Of a DNA stretch of 15,650 bases, positions 1 to 6,170 are shown piece after piece. The DNA is from Curvibacter sp. (GTDB lineage: Bacteria; Pseudomonadota; Gammaproteobacteria; Burkholderiales; Burkholderiaceae_C), in assembly GCA_003500955.1 (NCBI GenBank), contig DNQP01000242.1, positions 1 to 15,650 of the forward strand, in the 5' to 3' direction. The notes beneath the pieces were generated by a model, which saw only the letters and a program-made list of their open reading frames with translations, made no database searches and was not told where the DNA came from. The number at the start of each line of letters is the position of its first letter. Position 1 is the first letter of the stretch. The position numbers and the translations under genes were made by a program.

Positions 1-681
1 GAGCCGCTGATGTGGCTCGTGGCCTTTGGCTACGGCCTGGGCGCGCTGGTGGGCTCCGTGCCCCTGGGTGGGCAGCAGGTGCCCTACATCCTCTTCCTGG
101 CCAGCGGCTCCATCTGCATGAGCGCGATGAACGCCGCCACCTTCGAGGCCCTGTACTCGGCCTTCTCGCGCATGCACGTGCAGAAGACCTGGGACAGCAT
201 CATGAACGCGCCCATCGCCCTGCGCGACGTGCTGCTGGCCGAGATGCTCTGGGCGGCCTTCAAGTCCCTGTTCGCGGTCACGGCCATCCTGGGCGTGATG
301 CTGGCGCTGGACATCAGCCGCAGCCCCATGCTCGTGCTGGTGCTACCCATCCTGCTGCTCGCGGGCATCACCTTCAGCTGCATGGCGCTGATCTTCAACG
401 CCCTGGCCAAGGGCTACGATTTCTTCACCTACTACTTCACGCTCTTCCTCACGCCGATGATGTTCCTCAGCGGCGTGTTCTTCCCGCGCGAGAACCTGCC
501 CCAGCTGTTGCAGCATGCCTCGGCCTGGCTGCCGCTGACCCAGGCCGTGGAACTGGTGCGTCCGCTGTTCATGGGCTGCTGGCCAGCTGACGCGCTGTTG
601 CACTTCCTGGTGCTGGCCGCCTACGCCGCCCTGGCCTGGAGCATCGCGCTGGCGCTCACGCGTCGCCGTTTCCGGGCCTGA
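1..681 (+). CDS. ABC-2 type transporter permease, NodJ-like (5' end outside window)
   Basis: This is the inner-membrane permease half of an ABC exporter; its ATPase (NodI-like) would be expected upstream, outside the window. The reading frame is open from base 1 (Glu-Pro-Leu-Met), and family members have further N-terminal sequence, so the ATG at 10 is internal and the gene is partial. The 226 visible residues hold several hydrophobic segments and the C-terminal signature of NodJ/DrrB-type permeases: an SGVFFPRENLP stretch, then a Pro-Leu-Thr-Gln-Ala segment and a Leu-Val-Arg-Pro-Leu motif. The substrate cannot be read from the sequence. NodI/NodJ homologues outside rhizobia are usually annotated without a known cargo, so a nodulation role should not be assumed. 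The last 26 bases overlap the convergent mnmD gene. Confidence 0.85.
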   Translation, partial: EPLMWLVAFGYGLGALVGSVPLGGQQVPYILFLASGSICMSAMNAATFEALYSAFSRMHVQKTWDSIMNAPIALRDVLLAEMLWAAFKSLFAVTAILGVMLALDISRSPMLVLVLPILLLAGITFSCMALIFNALAKGYDFFTYYFTLFLTPMMFLSGVFFPRENLPQLLQHASAWLPLTQAVELVRPLFMGCWPADALLHFLVLAAYAALAWSIALALTRRRFRA

Positions 682-1426
682 GGTCCGTTGCGGGACCGAG
701 GTAGCGCGCCTCCAGCCGGTGGCGCTTGGGGGGCAGGCCCGGCGCCTTGCGCCACTCGAAGCCGGCCTGCCGCAGGCGCTGGCGCACTTCACCGCTCACG
801 CACCAGCTGGCCAGCCGCGTTCCCGGGCGGCACAGCTGCGCCACGCCCTGCATCACCTCAGCCGACCACATGGCCGGGTTGTGCGCGGGGCTGAAGCCGT
901 CGAGAAAGACCGCATCCACCGGGTCAGGCAAAGCCTGGGCCAGCAGGGGCAGCATCTGCCGCACTTCACCCACCGCCAGGCTCAGCCGTACCCGGCGGCC
1001 CTCGAAATCCCAGTGCTGCAGACCCGGGCGCAGACCGGCCCAGGCGCGCGCCAGCTCCTCCGCCAGCAACTGCAGGCGCGGCAGCAGGGCCGCTTCTTCG
1101 GCATCGCCGGCGTGCAGGGCCTGCACGCTGCGCAGCAGATCGGCCGCCGTGACCGGGTGCGCTTCCAGCGAGACGAAGTGCAGCTGCTTGCTGCGCCGGG
1201 CGTCGGCCTGCCAGGCGGCCCAGCTGGTGAGGAAGTTCAGGCCCAGGCCGAAGCCGGTTTCCAGGATGCGGCAGCTCGCGCGGTCCTCCCAGGCCATGGG
1301 CAGGCCGCAACCGCCGAGAAAGACCTGACGCGCCTGGGCCAATCCACCCCCGAGGGCGTGGTAGACATCGTCATACATGGGGCTGTAGGGGCTGCCATCA
1401 GGCAACCAGGCAAGCGTGGAGTCCAT
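656..1426 (-). CDS. mnmD: tRNA (mnm5s2U34) methyltransferase MnmD, stand-alone
   Basis: This enzyme transfers a methyl group from S-adenosylmethionine to the 5-aminomethyl group at wobble uridine 34, the last step towards mnm5(s2)U in tRNAs for Lys, Glu, Gln and others. It is cytoplasmic. The protein is 256 residues from the ATG at 1426, whose start MDSTLAWLPDG fits the family; an upstream in-frame ATG at 1480 would add 18 residues with no family character. Visible motifs are the SAM-binding LETGFGLGLNF (residues 55-65), the catalytic-loop DGFSPAHNPAMW (176-187) and the C-terminal Pro-Pro-Lys-Arg-His-Arg-Leu (232-238). The protein ends after the methyltransferase domain; the FAD-dependent oxidase half found in bifunctional MnmC is not attached. 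It diverges from the small-gene cassette starting at 1556. MnmH, acting on the same nucleoside, is encoded 1.2 kb away. Confidence 0.9.
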   Translation of the reverse strand: MDSTLAWLPDGSPYSPMYDDVYHALGGGLAQARQVFLGGCGLPMAWEDRASCRILETGFGLGLNFLTSWAAWQADARRSKQLHFVSLEAHPVTAADLLRSVQALHAGDAEEAALLPRLQLLAEELARAWAGLRPGLQHWDFEGRRVRLSLAVGEVRQMLPLLAQALPDPVDAVFLDGFSPAHNPAMWSAEVMQGVAQLCRPGTRLASWCVSGEVRQRLRQAGFEWRKAPGLPPKRHRLEARYLGPATDLRPGNGDA

Positions 1427-1517
1427 GGTCGGTGCGGGGCTGCAGCGCGCATTGTCGCCCCGTCGTCGCTGAAATCGCACGTCCGGGCCCCTGCGGGTGG
1501 AGCGATGGCCTGCGACC

Positions 1518-1550
1518 TGCTAGAGTGTTTTCATTCAGTCAATACGAGGA
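1518..1550 (+). promoter_or_regulatory. Possible extended -10 promoter and Shine-Dalgarno of the small-gene cassette
   Basis: TGC-TAGAGT at 1518-1526 resembles an extended -10 element. No good -35 hexamer lies 16-18 bases upstream. GAGGA at 1546-1550 is a clear ribosome binding site five bases before a GTG codon, and it decides the GTG at 1556 as the start of the next gene. The ribosome site is more certain than the promoter. Confidence 0.4.
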
Positions 1551-1555
1551 ACGCC

Positions 1556-1741
1556 GTGGCCACCCCCAATTACGGATACGAGAAACGCCAGAAAGAGCTG
1601 GCCAAGAAGCAGAAGAAGGAAGAGAAACTCAAGGCCAAGGCCGAGCGCAAGCGCACCGGTCAGGGCGGCGAACAGCCCGATGGCGCCGAGGCGCAACAGC
1701 CCGACGGCGAGGAACCGACCGGGGGTCCCGCCGCCCCATGA
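1556..1741 (+). CDS. Small Lys/Glu-rich conserved hypothetical protein
   Basis: This is a 61-residue soluble protein of unknown function. It begins with GTG, chosen because GAGGA sits five bases upstream and because the first residues (Ala-Thr-Pro-Asn-Tyr-Gly-Tyr-Glu-Lys-Arg) look like the N-terminus of a small protein I recall as widespread in Burkholderiales and relatives. Residues 9-36 are a highly charged Lys/Glu/Arg segment, probably a single helix. The tail from about residue 37 is Gly/Pro/Gln/Glu-rich and probably disordered. There is no signal peptide or membrane segment. Its stop TGA overlaps the ATG of the lipoprotein gene (ATGA at 1738-1741), so the two are probably translationally coupled. 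The longer open frame upstream, back to 719, is antisense to mnmD and is not coding. Confidence 0.75.
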   Translation: MATPNYGYEKRQKELAKKQKKEEKLKAKAERKRTGQGGEQPDGAEAQQPDGEEPTGGPAAP

Positions 1742-2373
1742 GGCGCTTGCTGGTCGTGCCGCTGCTGGCCCTGCTGTCGGCCTGCGCTGCAGCGCCCGAA
1801 GATACCCGCGCCACAGACGAGCCGATCGCCGCCGAGGCCGCGGTTTCCTCCACCAGCTCCGAGCCCGGCATGGCCGGTCAGGCCGAGACCCTGGTCAAGG
1901 ACTCCGGCGTGGTGCAGACGGCCACCCAGCCGCTCAGTGACCTCAACCTCATCCGCACCGCCATCCCGCCCGTGCTCACCCGCGCACAGCTCGGCGGCGC
2001 CTACACACCGCCGACCGACAATTCCTGCGCCGCGCTGCAGGCCGAGCTGCTGGCGCTGGACGCCGCCCTGGGCCCGGACATCGACGCCGCAGGCACCCCC
2101 GGTGCCGATCCCGGCTACCTGGGGCAGGCCGTGGGCTATGTGGGGCAGAAGGCCCTGGGCACGGTGACCAGTACCGTGAACACCGTGGTCGACGGCGTGA
2201 TCCCTTTCCGCAGCTGGGTGCGCAAGCTCAGCGGCGCCGAGCGCCATTCCAAGGCCGTCACCGCGGCCATCGCCGCCGGCACCATGCGCCGGCCTTACCT
2301 CAAGGGCTGGGCACGCGCGCAAGGCTGTGTCGAAGGCCCGCTCCCTGCCGTCGTCACGAAGACCTTGCCATGA
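1738..2373 (+). CDS. Putative lipoprotein, unknown function
   Basis: This is a 211-residue protein with a type II (lipoprotein) signal peptide: Met-Arg-Arg, a Leu/Val-rich core, and the lipobox LSAC with Cys16 as the lipidated residue. Residues +2/+3 are Ala-Ala, not Asp, so outer-membrane sorting is expected under the Lol rule known from enterobacteria. Residues 17-60 are Ala/Ser/Glu-rich and low in complexity. The rest is more ordered and has two Cys residues that could pair, in Asn-Ser-Cys-Ala-Ala-Leu near residue 98 and Gln-Gly-Cys near residue 200. A Gly-rich segment (YLGQAVGYVGQKALG) and a PFRSWVRKLSGAERHSK block near residues 157-173 look like family signatures, but I do not recognise a named family. 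It overlaps both neighbours by ATGA junctions (1738-1741 and 2370-2373), which indicates one operon. Confidence 0.8.
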   Translation: MRRLLVVPLLALLSACAAAPEDTRATDEPIAAEAAVSSTSSEPGMAGQAETLVKDSGVVQTATQPLSDLNLIRTAIPPVLTRAQLGGAYTPPTDNSCAALQAELLALDAALGPDIDAAGTPGADPGYLGQAVGYVGQKALGTVTSTVNTVVDGVIPFRSWVRKLSGAERHSKAVTAAIAAGTMRRPYLKGWARAQGCVEGPLPAVVTKTLP

Positions 2374-2627
2374 ACTCCCCGCTCGACCAAGACATCCTGG
2401 CCACCCTTCGCGAGATCCGCGACGACCAGCGCGAGTTGCTCACGCAGATCCAGGCCCAGCGCGCACTTGCCGAACAACAGATAGCGCAGTCGAAACAGCG
2501 CATCGAGGAGTCCGTGGGACTGCAGCGTGAAGCGCTGAGGCGTCAGCGCACCATCACCGTGGTGGCGCTGCCCGCGCTGCTGCTGTGCATCGCCGCCATC
2601 GTCTGGCTGCTGCTGCGCTACTTCTGA
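2370..2627 (+). CDS. Small membrane protein: coiled coil plus C-terminal helix
   Basis: This is an 85-residue protein of unknown function. Residues 8-60 are polar and heptad-like (Gln/Glu/Arg/Leu), consistent with a coiled coil. Residues 61-83 form one strongly hydrophobic membrane segment, ending Arg-Tyr-Phe. The lack of a signal peptide suggests a tail-anchored inner-membrane protein with the coil in the cytoplasm. The ATG overlaps the lipoprotein stop (ATGA), so the gene is the third member of the coupled cassette. Its 3' end overlaps the convergent mnmH gene by ten bases. I do not recognise a family. Confidence 0.75.
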   Translation: MNSPLDQDILATLREIRDDQRELLTQIQAQRALAEQQIAQSKQRIEESVGLQREALRRQRTITVVALPALLLCIAAIVWLLLRYF

Positions 2628-3673
2628 AGCATCTGCGCGGCAAGTTCCTGCATGGCCACCTGCGAGCGGTCGCGCGGGCGCAGCGCCGGGGCCTGGGCAA
2701 ACTGCGTGAAATTGCGCGCCATGGACTGGCGGTAGACCGGGTCGTAGTGGCTGAGCAGCAGCTCGCGCACCACCTCGGCCGTGCGGCCGGCGCGTACCGC
2801 GGCCTGCCAGTCTTCCACCACCTTCTTGCCGCGCAGCTCGGTCAGCGCGCCCAGGCGTTCGCAGAAGGCCTCGTGGTTCTGCACGTAGTGGTCGTAGTCT
2901 TCCAGCAGCAGGGCCACGCGCTCCTCGTCGCTCAGCACCAGGTTCAGGCAGGGTGCGGCGCGCATCGCCGTGATCAGCGCCTCGGGCACGGCCACATTGC
3001 CCACCTTCTTGCTCTCGCTCTCCACATAGGCCGGGCGCGCCGGGTCCAGGCGGCGCAGTGCGTCCCAGACGGCGGTGTCGAAGGCTTTCTGCGTGGGCTG
3101 GGGCTGCCCGGGGATGGCGCCCAGCACCGAGCTGCGGTGGTTGGCCAGCGCCTCCAGGTCCAGCACCTGGGCCCCGGCGTTGGCCAGGGCCTGCAGCAGC
3201 CGCGTCTTGCCCGAGCCCGTGGTGCCGCAGATCACGCGAAAGTCCAGCCCTTCGACCCGGCGCGGAATGTCTTCGAGCAGGGCATGGCGAAAGGCCTTGT
3301 AGCCGCCCTCGACGATCGTCACGCGAAAGCCGATCTCGCTGAGGATCAGGCTCAGCGAACCGCTGCGCTTGCCGCCGCGCCAGCAATAGGTCAGCGGCTT
3401 CCAGTCCTTGGGTTTGTCGAGCACCTCGCGCTCGATGTGCGCCGAGATGTTGCGCGCCGCCAGCGCCGCGCCGCGCTTCTTGGCCTCGAAGGCATTGACC
3501 TGCTTGTAGGTGGTGCCGATGGCGTGCCGCTCGGCGTTGTTCAGCGTGGGCCAGTTCACGGCACCCGGCAGGTGGTCTTCGGCGTACTCGTTCTCGCTGC
3601 GCGCGTCGATGATGGTGTCGAAGGTATCGAGCTCGCGCAGGGCCGCCTCGGCCGCGATGGGGAAGAGGGGCAT
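2618..3673 (-). CDS. mnmH: tRNA 2-selenouridine synthase
   Basis: MnmH (SelU, YbbB) converts the 2-thiouridine at position 34 of certain tRNAs into 2-selenouridine, via a geranylated intermediate, using selenophosphate made by SelD. The protein is 351 residues. It has an N-terminal rhodanese domain with the catalytic cysteine in TYCWRGGKRSGS (Cys97, the same number as the essential Cys of the E. coli enzyme) and a C-terminal P-loop domain with Walker A GTTGSGKT at 150-157. The length is normal for the family. The ATG at 3673 shares one base with the tesA stop codon (TAATG), so it is probably translated by coupling with tesA. No selD gene lies in the window, but the family implies that the cell makes selenophosphate. 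mnmD and the PhnD-like importer nearby fit a selenium/wobble-uridine context. Confidence 0.95.
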   Translation of the reverse strand: MPLFPIAAEAALRELDTFDTIIDARSENEYAEDHLPGAVNWPTLNNAERHAIGTTYKQVNAFEAKKRGAALAARNISAHIEREVLDKPKDWKPLTYCWRGGKRSGSLSLILSEIGFRVTIVEGGYKAFRHALLEDIPRRVEGLDFRVICGTTGSGKTRLLQALANAGAQVLDLEALANHRSSVLGAIPGQPQPTQKAFDTAVWDALRRLDPARPAYVESESKKVGNVAVPEALITAMRAAPCLNLVLSDEERVALLLEDYDHYVQNHEAFCERLGALTELRGKKVVEDWQAAVRAGRTAEVVRELLLSHYDPVYRQSMARNFTQFAQAPALRPRDRSQVAMQELAAQMLQK

Positions 3674-4317
3674 TACAGGATTTTCTTCAGTTCAGGCCAG
3701 ACGTTGTCCAGCATCAGGGGCTGGGCCTCGGTCGTGGGATGGATGCGGTCCGGCTGGAACAGGCGCGTCGGGTCCGCGCCGTCGGCCACACCCTTGAGGA
3801 AAAAGGGCACCAGGCCCACCTTCTCGGCGCGCGCCACCTGGGCATAGAGGCCCTCGAAGCGCTTCGCATAATCGGCCCCGTAGTTGGGTGGCATCTGCAT
3901 GCCCAGCAGCAGCACGCGGGCGCCGGCTTTCTTGGACTGCTGGGTCATCCATTCCAGGTTGGCGCGGGTGGCGTCGAGCGAGAGGCCGCGCAGCGCGTCA
4001 TTGCCGCCGAGCTCCAGGATCACGTGCGTCGGCTTGTGCTGGGCCAGCAGGGCGGCCAGGCGCGAGCGCCCGCCAAAGGTGGTCTCGCCGCTGATGCTGG
4101 CGTTGACCACGCGCGTGCCCGGCTTCTCCTTGGCCAGGCGCTGCTCCAGCAGCGTCACCCAGCCCGTGCCGCGCGCCAGGCCGTACTCGGCACTCAGCGA
4201 ATCACCGAGCACCAGCACGGTACGCTGGGCCGTGGTCTGTGCATGGGATAACCCCAGCACAGCGCCCAGCAGCAAGGCCGCGATACAGTAGCGGCGACTC
4301 CGAAAGAACACACCCAT
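3673..4317 (-). CDS. tesA: Arylesterase / acyl-CoA thioesterase I (TesA), SGNH hydrolase
   Basis: This is a periplasmic GDSL/SGNH hydrolase acting on short- to long-chain acyl thioesters and aryl esters. It is 214 residues from the ATG at 4317, which is preferred because a signal peptide follows directly (Arg-Arg, hydrophobic core, Ser-His-Ala with likely cleavage before Gln27); the open frame upstream is antisense to the ABC gene. The four SGNH blocks are present: VLVLGDSLS with Ser40, NASISGET with Gly77, LELGGNDA with Asn106, and the DRIHP motif with Asp190 and His193. The gene is co-directional with mnmH and overlaps it by one base. It diverges from a YbbA-like ATPase gene, the same neighbour pair as E. 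coli tesA-ybbA, and the two start codons overlap. Confidence 0.93.
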   Translation of the reverse strand: MGVFFRSRRYCIAALLLGAVLGLSHAQTTAQRTVLVLGDSLSAEYGLARGTGWVTLLEQRLAKEKPGTRVVNASISGETTFGGRSRLAALLAQHKPTHVILELGGNDALRGLSLDATRANLEWMTQQSKKAGARVLLLGMQMPPNYGADYAKRFEGLYAQVARAEKVGLVPFFLKGVADGADPTRLFQPDRIHPTTEAQPLMLDNVWPELKKIL

Positions 4318-4987
4318 GTCCGAACCCGTCATTTCCGTGGAACACGTGGTCAAGTCCGTGAGCGACTCGACCGGCACGCTCGACATTTTGCGCGATATCC
4401 ATTTCCAGGTGCCCCGTGGGCAGACCCTGGCCATCGTCGGCGCCTCGGGCTCGGGCAAGAGCACGCTCTTGTCCATCATGGCCGGGCTGGACACACCCAC
4501 GCGCGGCACCGTCAAGCTCGACGGCCACGACCTCTTCAACATGGACGAAGACGCCCGCGCCGCGCTGCGCGCACAGAAGCTGGGCTTCGTGTTCCAGAGC
4601 TTCCAGCTGCTGGCCCATCTGACCGCGCTGGAGAACGTGATGCTGCCGCTGGAACTGGCCGGCCGCAAGGACGCGCGCAAGGCCGCCACCGAGATGCTGG
4701 GCCGCGTGGGCCTGGGCGAGCGCCTGGGCCATTACCCCAAGGTGCTCTCTGGCGGCGAACAGCAGCGCGTGGCCCTGGCCCGTGCCTTCGTCGTCCACCC
4801 CTCGGTGCTGCTGGCCGACGAGCCCACGGGCAGCCTGGACTACGCGACGGGCGAGACCGTGATGGAGCTGATGTTTGCGCTCAACCGCGAGCAGGGCACG
4901 ACGCTGGTGCTGGTGACGCATGACCAGGGGATTGCGGCCCGGTGTGAGCGGCGGATCACGATTGAGGCGGGGAAGGCGAGTGGGTGA
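4316..4987 (+). CDS. ABC transporter ATP-binding protein, YbbA/LolD type
   Basis: This is a 223-residue ATPase of the MacB/LolD/YbbA class, which usually powers an FtsX-like permease in extracting or exporting envelope molecules. Motifs are Walker [10 protein letters not shown] (42-50), Q-loop Gln94, signature LSGGEQQ (144-150), Walker B VLLADEP (164-170) and the H-loop His202. The divergent tesA neighbour matches E. coli ybbA. In E. coli the permease gene ybbP follows; here no permease follows, and the next gene is an unrelated nuclease on the other strand. The C-terminus reaches the usual family end, so the ATPase itself looks intact. The start codon at 4316-4318 overlaps that of tesA, so its ribosome site must lie inside the tesA coding region; only a weak GAAAGAA is visible there. 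Confidence 0.9.
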   Translation: MSEPVISVEHVVKSVSDSTGTLDILRDIHFQVPRGQTLAIVGASGSGKSTLLSIMAGLDTPTRGTVKLDGHDLFNMDEDARAALRAQKLGFVFQSFQLLAHLTALENVMLPLELAGRKDARKAATEMLGRVGLGERLGHYPKVLSGGEQQRVALARAFVVHPSVLLADEPTGSLDYATGETVMELMFALNREQGTTLVLVTHDQGIAARCERRITIEAGKASG

Positions 4988-5046
4988 TTGGAATAAGAGT
5001 TGTGCTCGCCTCTAGCCTGATTTTCTGAGAGTAAGCAAGATCGCTA

Positions 5047-5898
5047 TCAGACGGCTTCGCGTTCTTTGAGCGTCTTACCATCACCGTCTTTCCATGCCGT
5101 CAGTCCGTTGGCATGACCGCCATGAATCACAGCGGCTGCAGCGCTAGGGCTCGCGAACTCATAGTCCCCGGCGAAGACTAGGTTGTTACCGTTTGCAGTC
5201 AGAACACCTTCATCTTTCAGCTTTTGACGCAGGTTCTTAGTCCAAGGCCACTTCTCCGAAGATGGCCGTTCTATACCAACGGCCTCAGAGTCCTTTAGAA
5301 CCACAAATCCATCGGGCGTTCGATGTCCTCGCGCCTTGATCCCTTTGATCTCGCAAGTGAAGATTGTTTTGGGGCTGCCATTTGCCTGCGCTCCAGATGC
5401 AGGGACCAGCACATCTACCCCAAGCACGGGCAGAAGTTGACCGATCTTTTCTAAGAACACCTCCATCTCCCAACGATCTGACTCTGGGAGCTTGGCTCCG
5501 CTGCCTTGGCTGTTCGTGACGACAGCGCGGCCAGCAGCTTTTGCGATATCAATGAGTTTCCCCTCAAGATATCGAATATGGGCCTTGGTTAGGTTCTCAT
5601 CTTTACTGACGAAGTAGGTCACTTGACTCCAGAAGTCCTTTTCCAAGTGTGCCTTGATCCTGCTGCGGATCTCCTCCGCCTCCCCGATATACACGGCTGG
5701 CCGCCCGGACTCCGGGTCCATGCCCGTAAGCAGATAGACCCCAGAGTTTTCAGACTCCTCCCTGGACAGTACCCCATCGAACTCAGTTCGCGGACCTGCT
5801 ACAGCCTTTCCAGTCCAGTTTGAAAGCTCTGCAGTACGCAATCGTTTTGGATCCCCGTGAACTAGAAACAGCTTGATGGTCGCGGTCGAATTGGCCAT
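5047..5898 (-). CDS. GIY-YIG nuclease family protein with C-terminal DUF4357
   Basis: This is a predicted DNA endonuclease of 283 residues. The GIY-YIG fold shows GVY at 53-55, YIG at 70-72, Arg78, a candidate metal-binding Glu112 in RYLEGKLI and Asn129, so the catalytic set appears complete. Residues about 220-280 resemble DUF4357, with the typical run from YEFASPSAAAAV through Asn-Gly-Leu-Thr-Ala-Trp-Lys to a Gly-Lys-Thr-Leu ending. The middle part (140-215) is not recognised. Proteins of this architecture are often found near restriction or defence genes, but no specific activity is established from the sequence. The gene is clearly less GC-rich than its neighbours (28 G/C of 60 bases at 5581-5640, versus 45 of 60 at 12121-12180), which suggests horizontal acquisition. 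It stands alone, between the YbbA-like gene and a toxin-antitoxin pair. Confidence 0.85.
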   Translation of the reverse strand: MANSTATIKLFLVHGDPKRLRTAELSNWTGKAVAGPRTEFDGVLSREESENSGVYLLTGMDPESGRPAVYIGEAEEIRSRIKAHLEKDFWSQVTYFVSKDENLTKAHIRYLEGKLIDIAKAAGRAVVTNSQGSGAKLPESDRWEMEVFLEKIGQLLPVLGVDVLVPASGAQANGSPKTIFTCEIKGIKARGHRTPDGFVVLKDSEAVGIERPSSEKWPWTKNLRQKLKDEGVLTANGNNLVFAGDYEFASPSAAAAVIHGGHANGLTAWKDGDGKTLKEREAV

Positions 5899-5914
5899 AG
5901 ATGAAGCCCCATCT

Positions 5915-5943
5915 GTTATAGAACTTGACGATATAGATCACAA
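5915..5943 (-). promoter_or_regulatory. Predicted sigma-70 promoter of the GIY-YIG gene
   Basis: Read on the minus strand, TTGTGA (5943-5938) and TATAAC (5920-5915) are separated by exactly 17 bases, matching 4 of 6 and 5 of 6 consensus positions. Transcription would start near 5908, about ten bases before the ATG at 5898, leaving almost no leader. A small inverted repeat, AGATG/CATCT (5899-5903 and 5910-5914), lies directly before the start codon. Confidence 0.5.
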
Positions 5944-6135
5944 AATCTGCGCGACCAAACCGGGCCTGAAGTTTTTGGATGCTGGACAAATCACAAATGT
6001 GTTCGCACGCATTCTAGGGACGTTCTCGGGTGTCCTAGCGGGGGCAAATGCTCGCATCATTTGAGCGTGAACCGGATCCAAGGTCAGGTTGCGATTCGCT
6101 TCCTCCGCACCATAGCAAAGCCCTGACCTCGTCAC
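5944..6135. other. A/T-richer stretch without a convincing gene
   Basis: Between the GIY-YIG promoter and the toxin-antitoxin promoter I see no supported gene. Short open frames exist on both strands (for example 5873-6064 plus and 5938-6135 minus). They lack ribosome sites, overlap each other and the nuclease start, and resemble no family. The stretch may be residual sequence from the event that brought in the nuclease gene. I saw no tRNA, integrase fragment or terminal repeat. Confidence 0.4.
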
Positions 6136-6164
6136 TTGATATGTGTGCCACTAAGTGGCATACT
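6136..6164 (+). promoter_or_regulatory. Predicted promoter of the toxin-antitoxin operon
   Basis: TTGATA (6136-6141) and CATACT (6159-6164) are separated by 17 bases and fit sigma-70 -35 and -10 elements. The -10 ends six bases before the toxin ATG at 6171, and no Shine-Dalgarno lies between, so transcription probably starts at or next to the A of the ATG and the toxin message may be leaderless. The palindromic operator lies inside this promoter. Confidence 0.6.
6146..6160. promoter_or_regulatory. Palindromic operator, probable antitoxin binding site
   Basis: TGCCACT-A-AGTGGCA is a perfect 7+1+7 inverted repeat placed between the -35 and -10 elements and overlapping the -10. HTH antitoxins of HigA type normally repress their own operon from such sites. 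Binding here would block RNA polymerase directly. That the downstream antitoxin binds it is inference from position and symmetry. Confidence 0.7.
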
Positions 6165-6170
6165 TCCGGC

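Noticed and set aside
719..1555. Long upstream extension of the small Lys/Glu-rich protein
   Set aside because: The extension is antisense to mnmD. A clear GAGGA site places the start at the GTG at 1556.
4318..4689. N-terminal extension of TesA upstream of 4317
   Set aside because: The extension is antisense to the ABC ATPase and would bury the signal peptide in the protein interior.
5873..6135. Short open frames between the nuclease and toxin genes (plus 5873-6064, minus 5938-6135)
   Set aside because: They have no ribosome sites, no family resemblance, and overlap each other and the nuclease start region.
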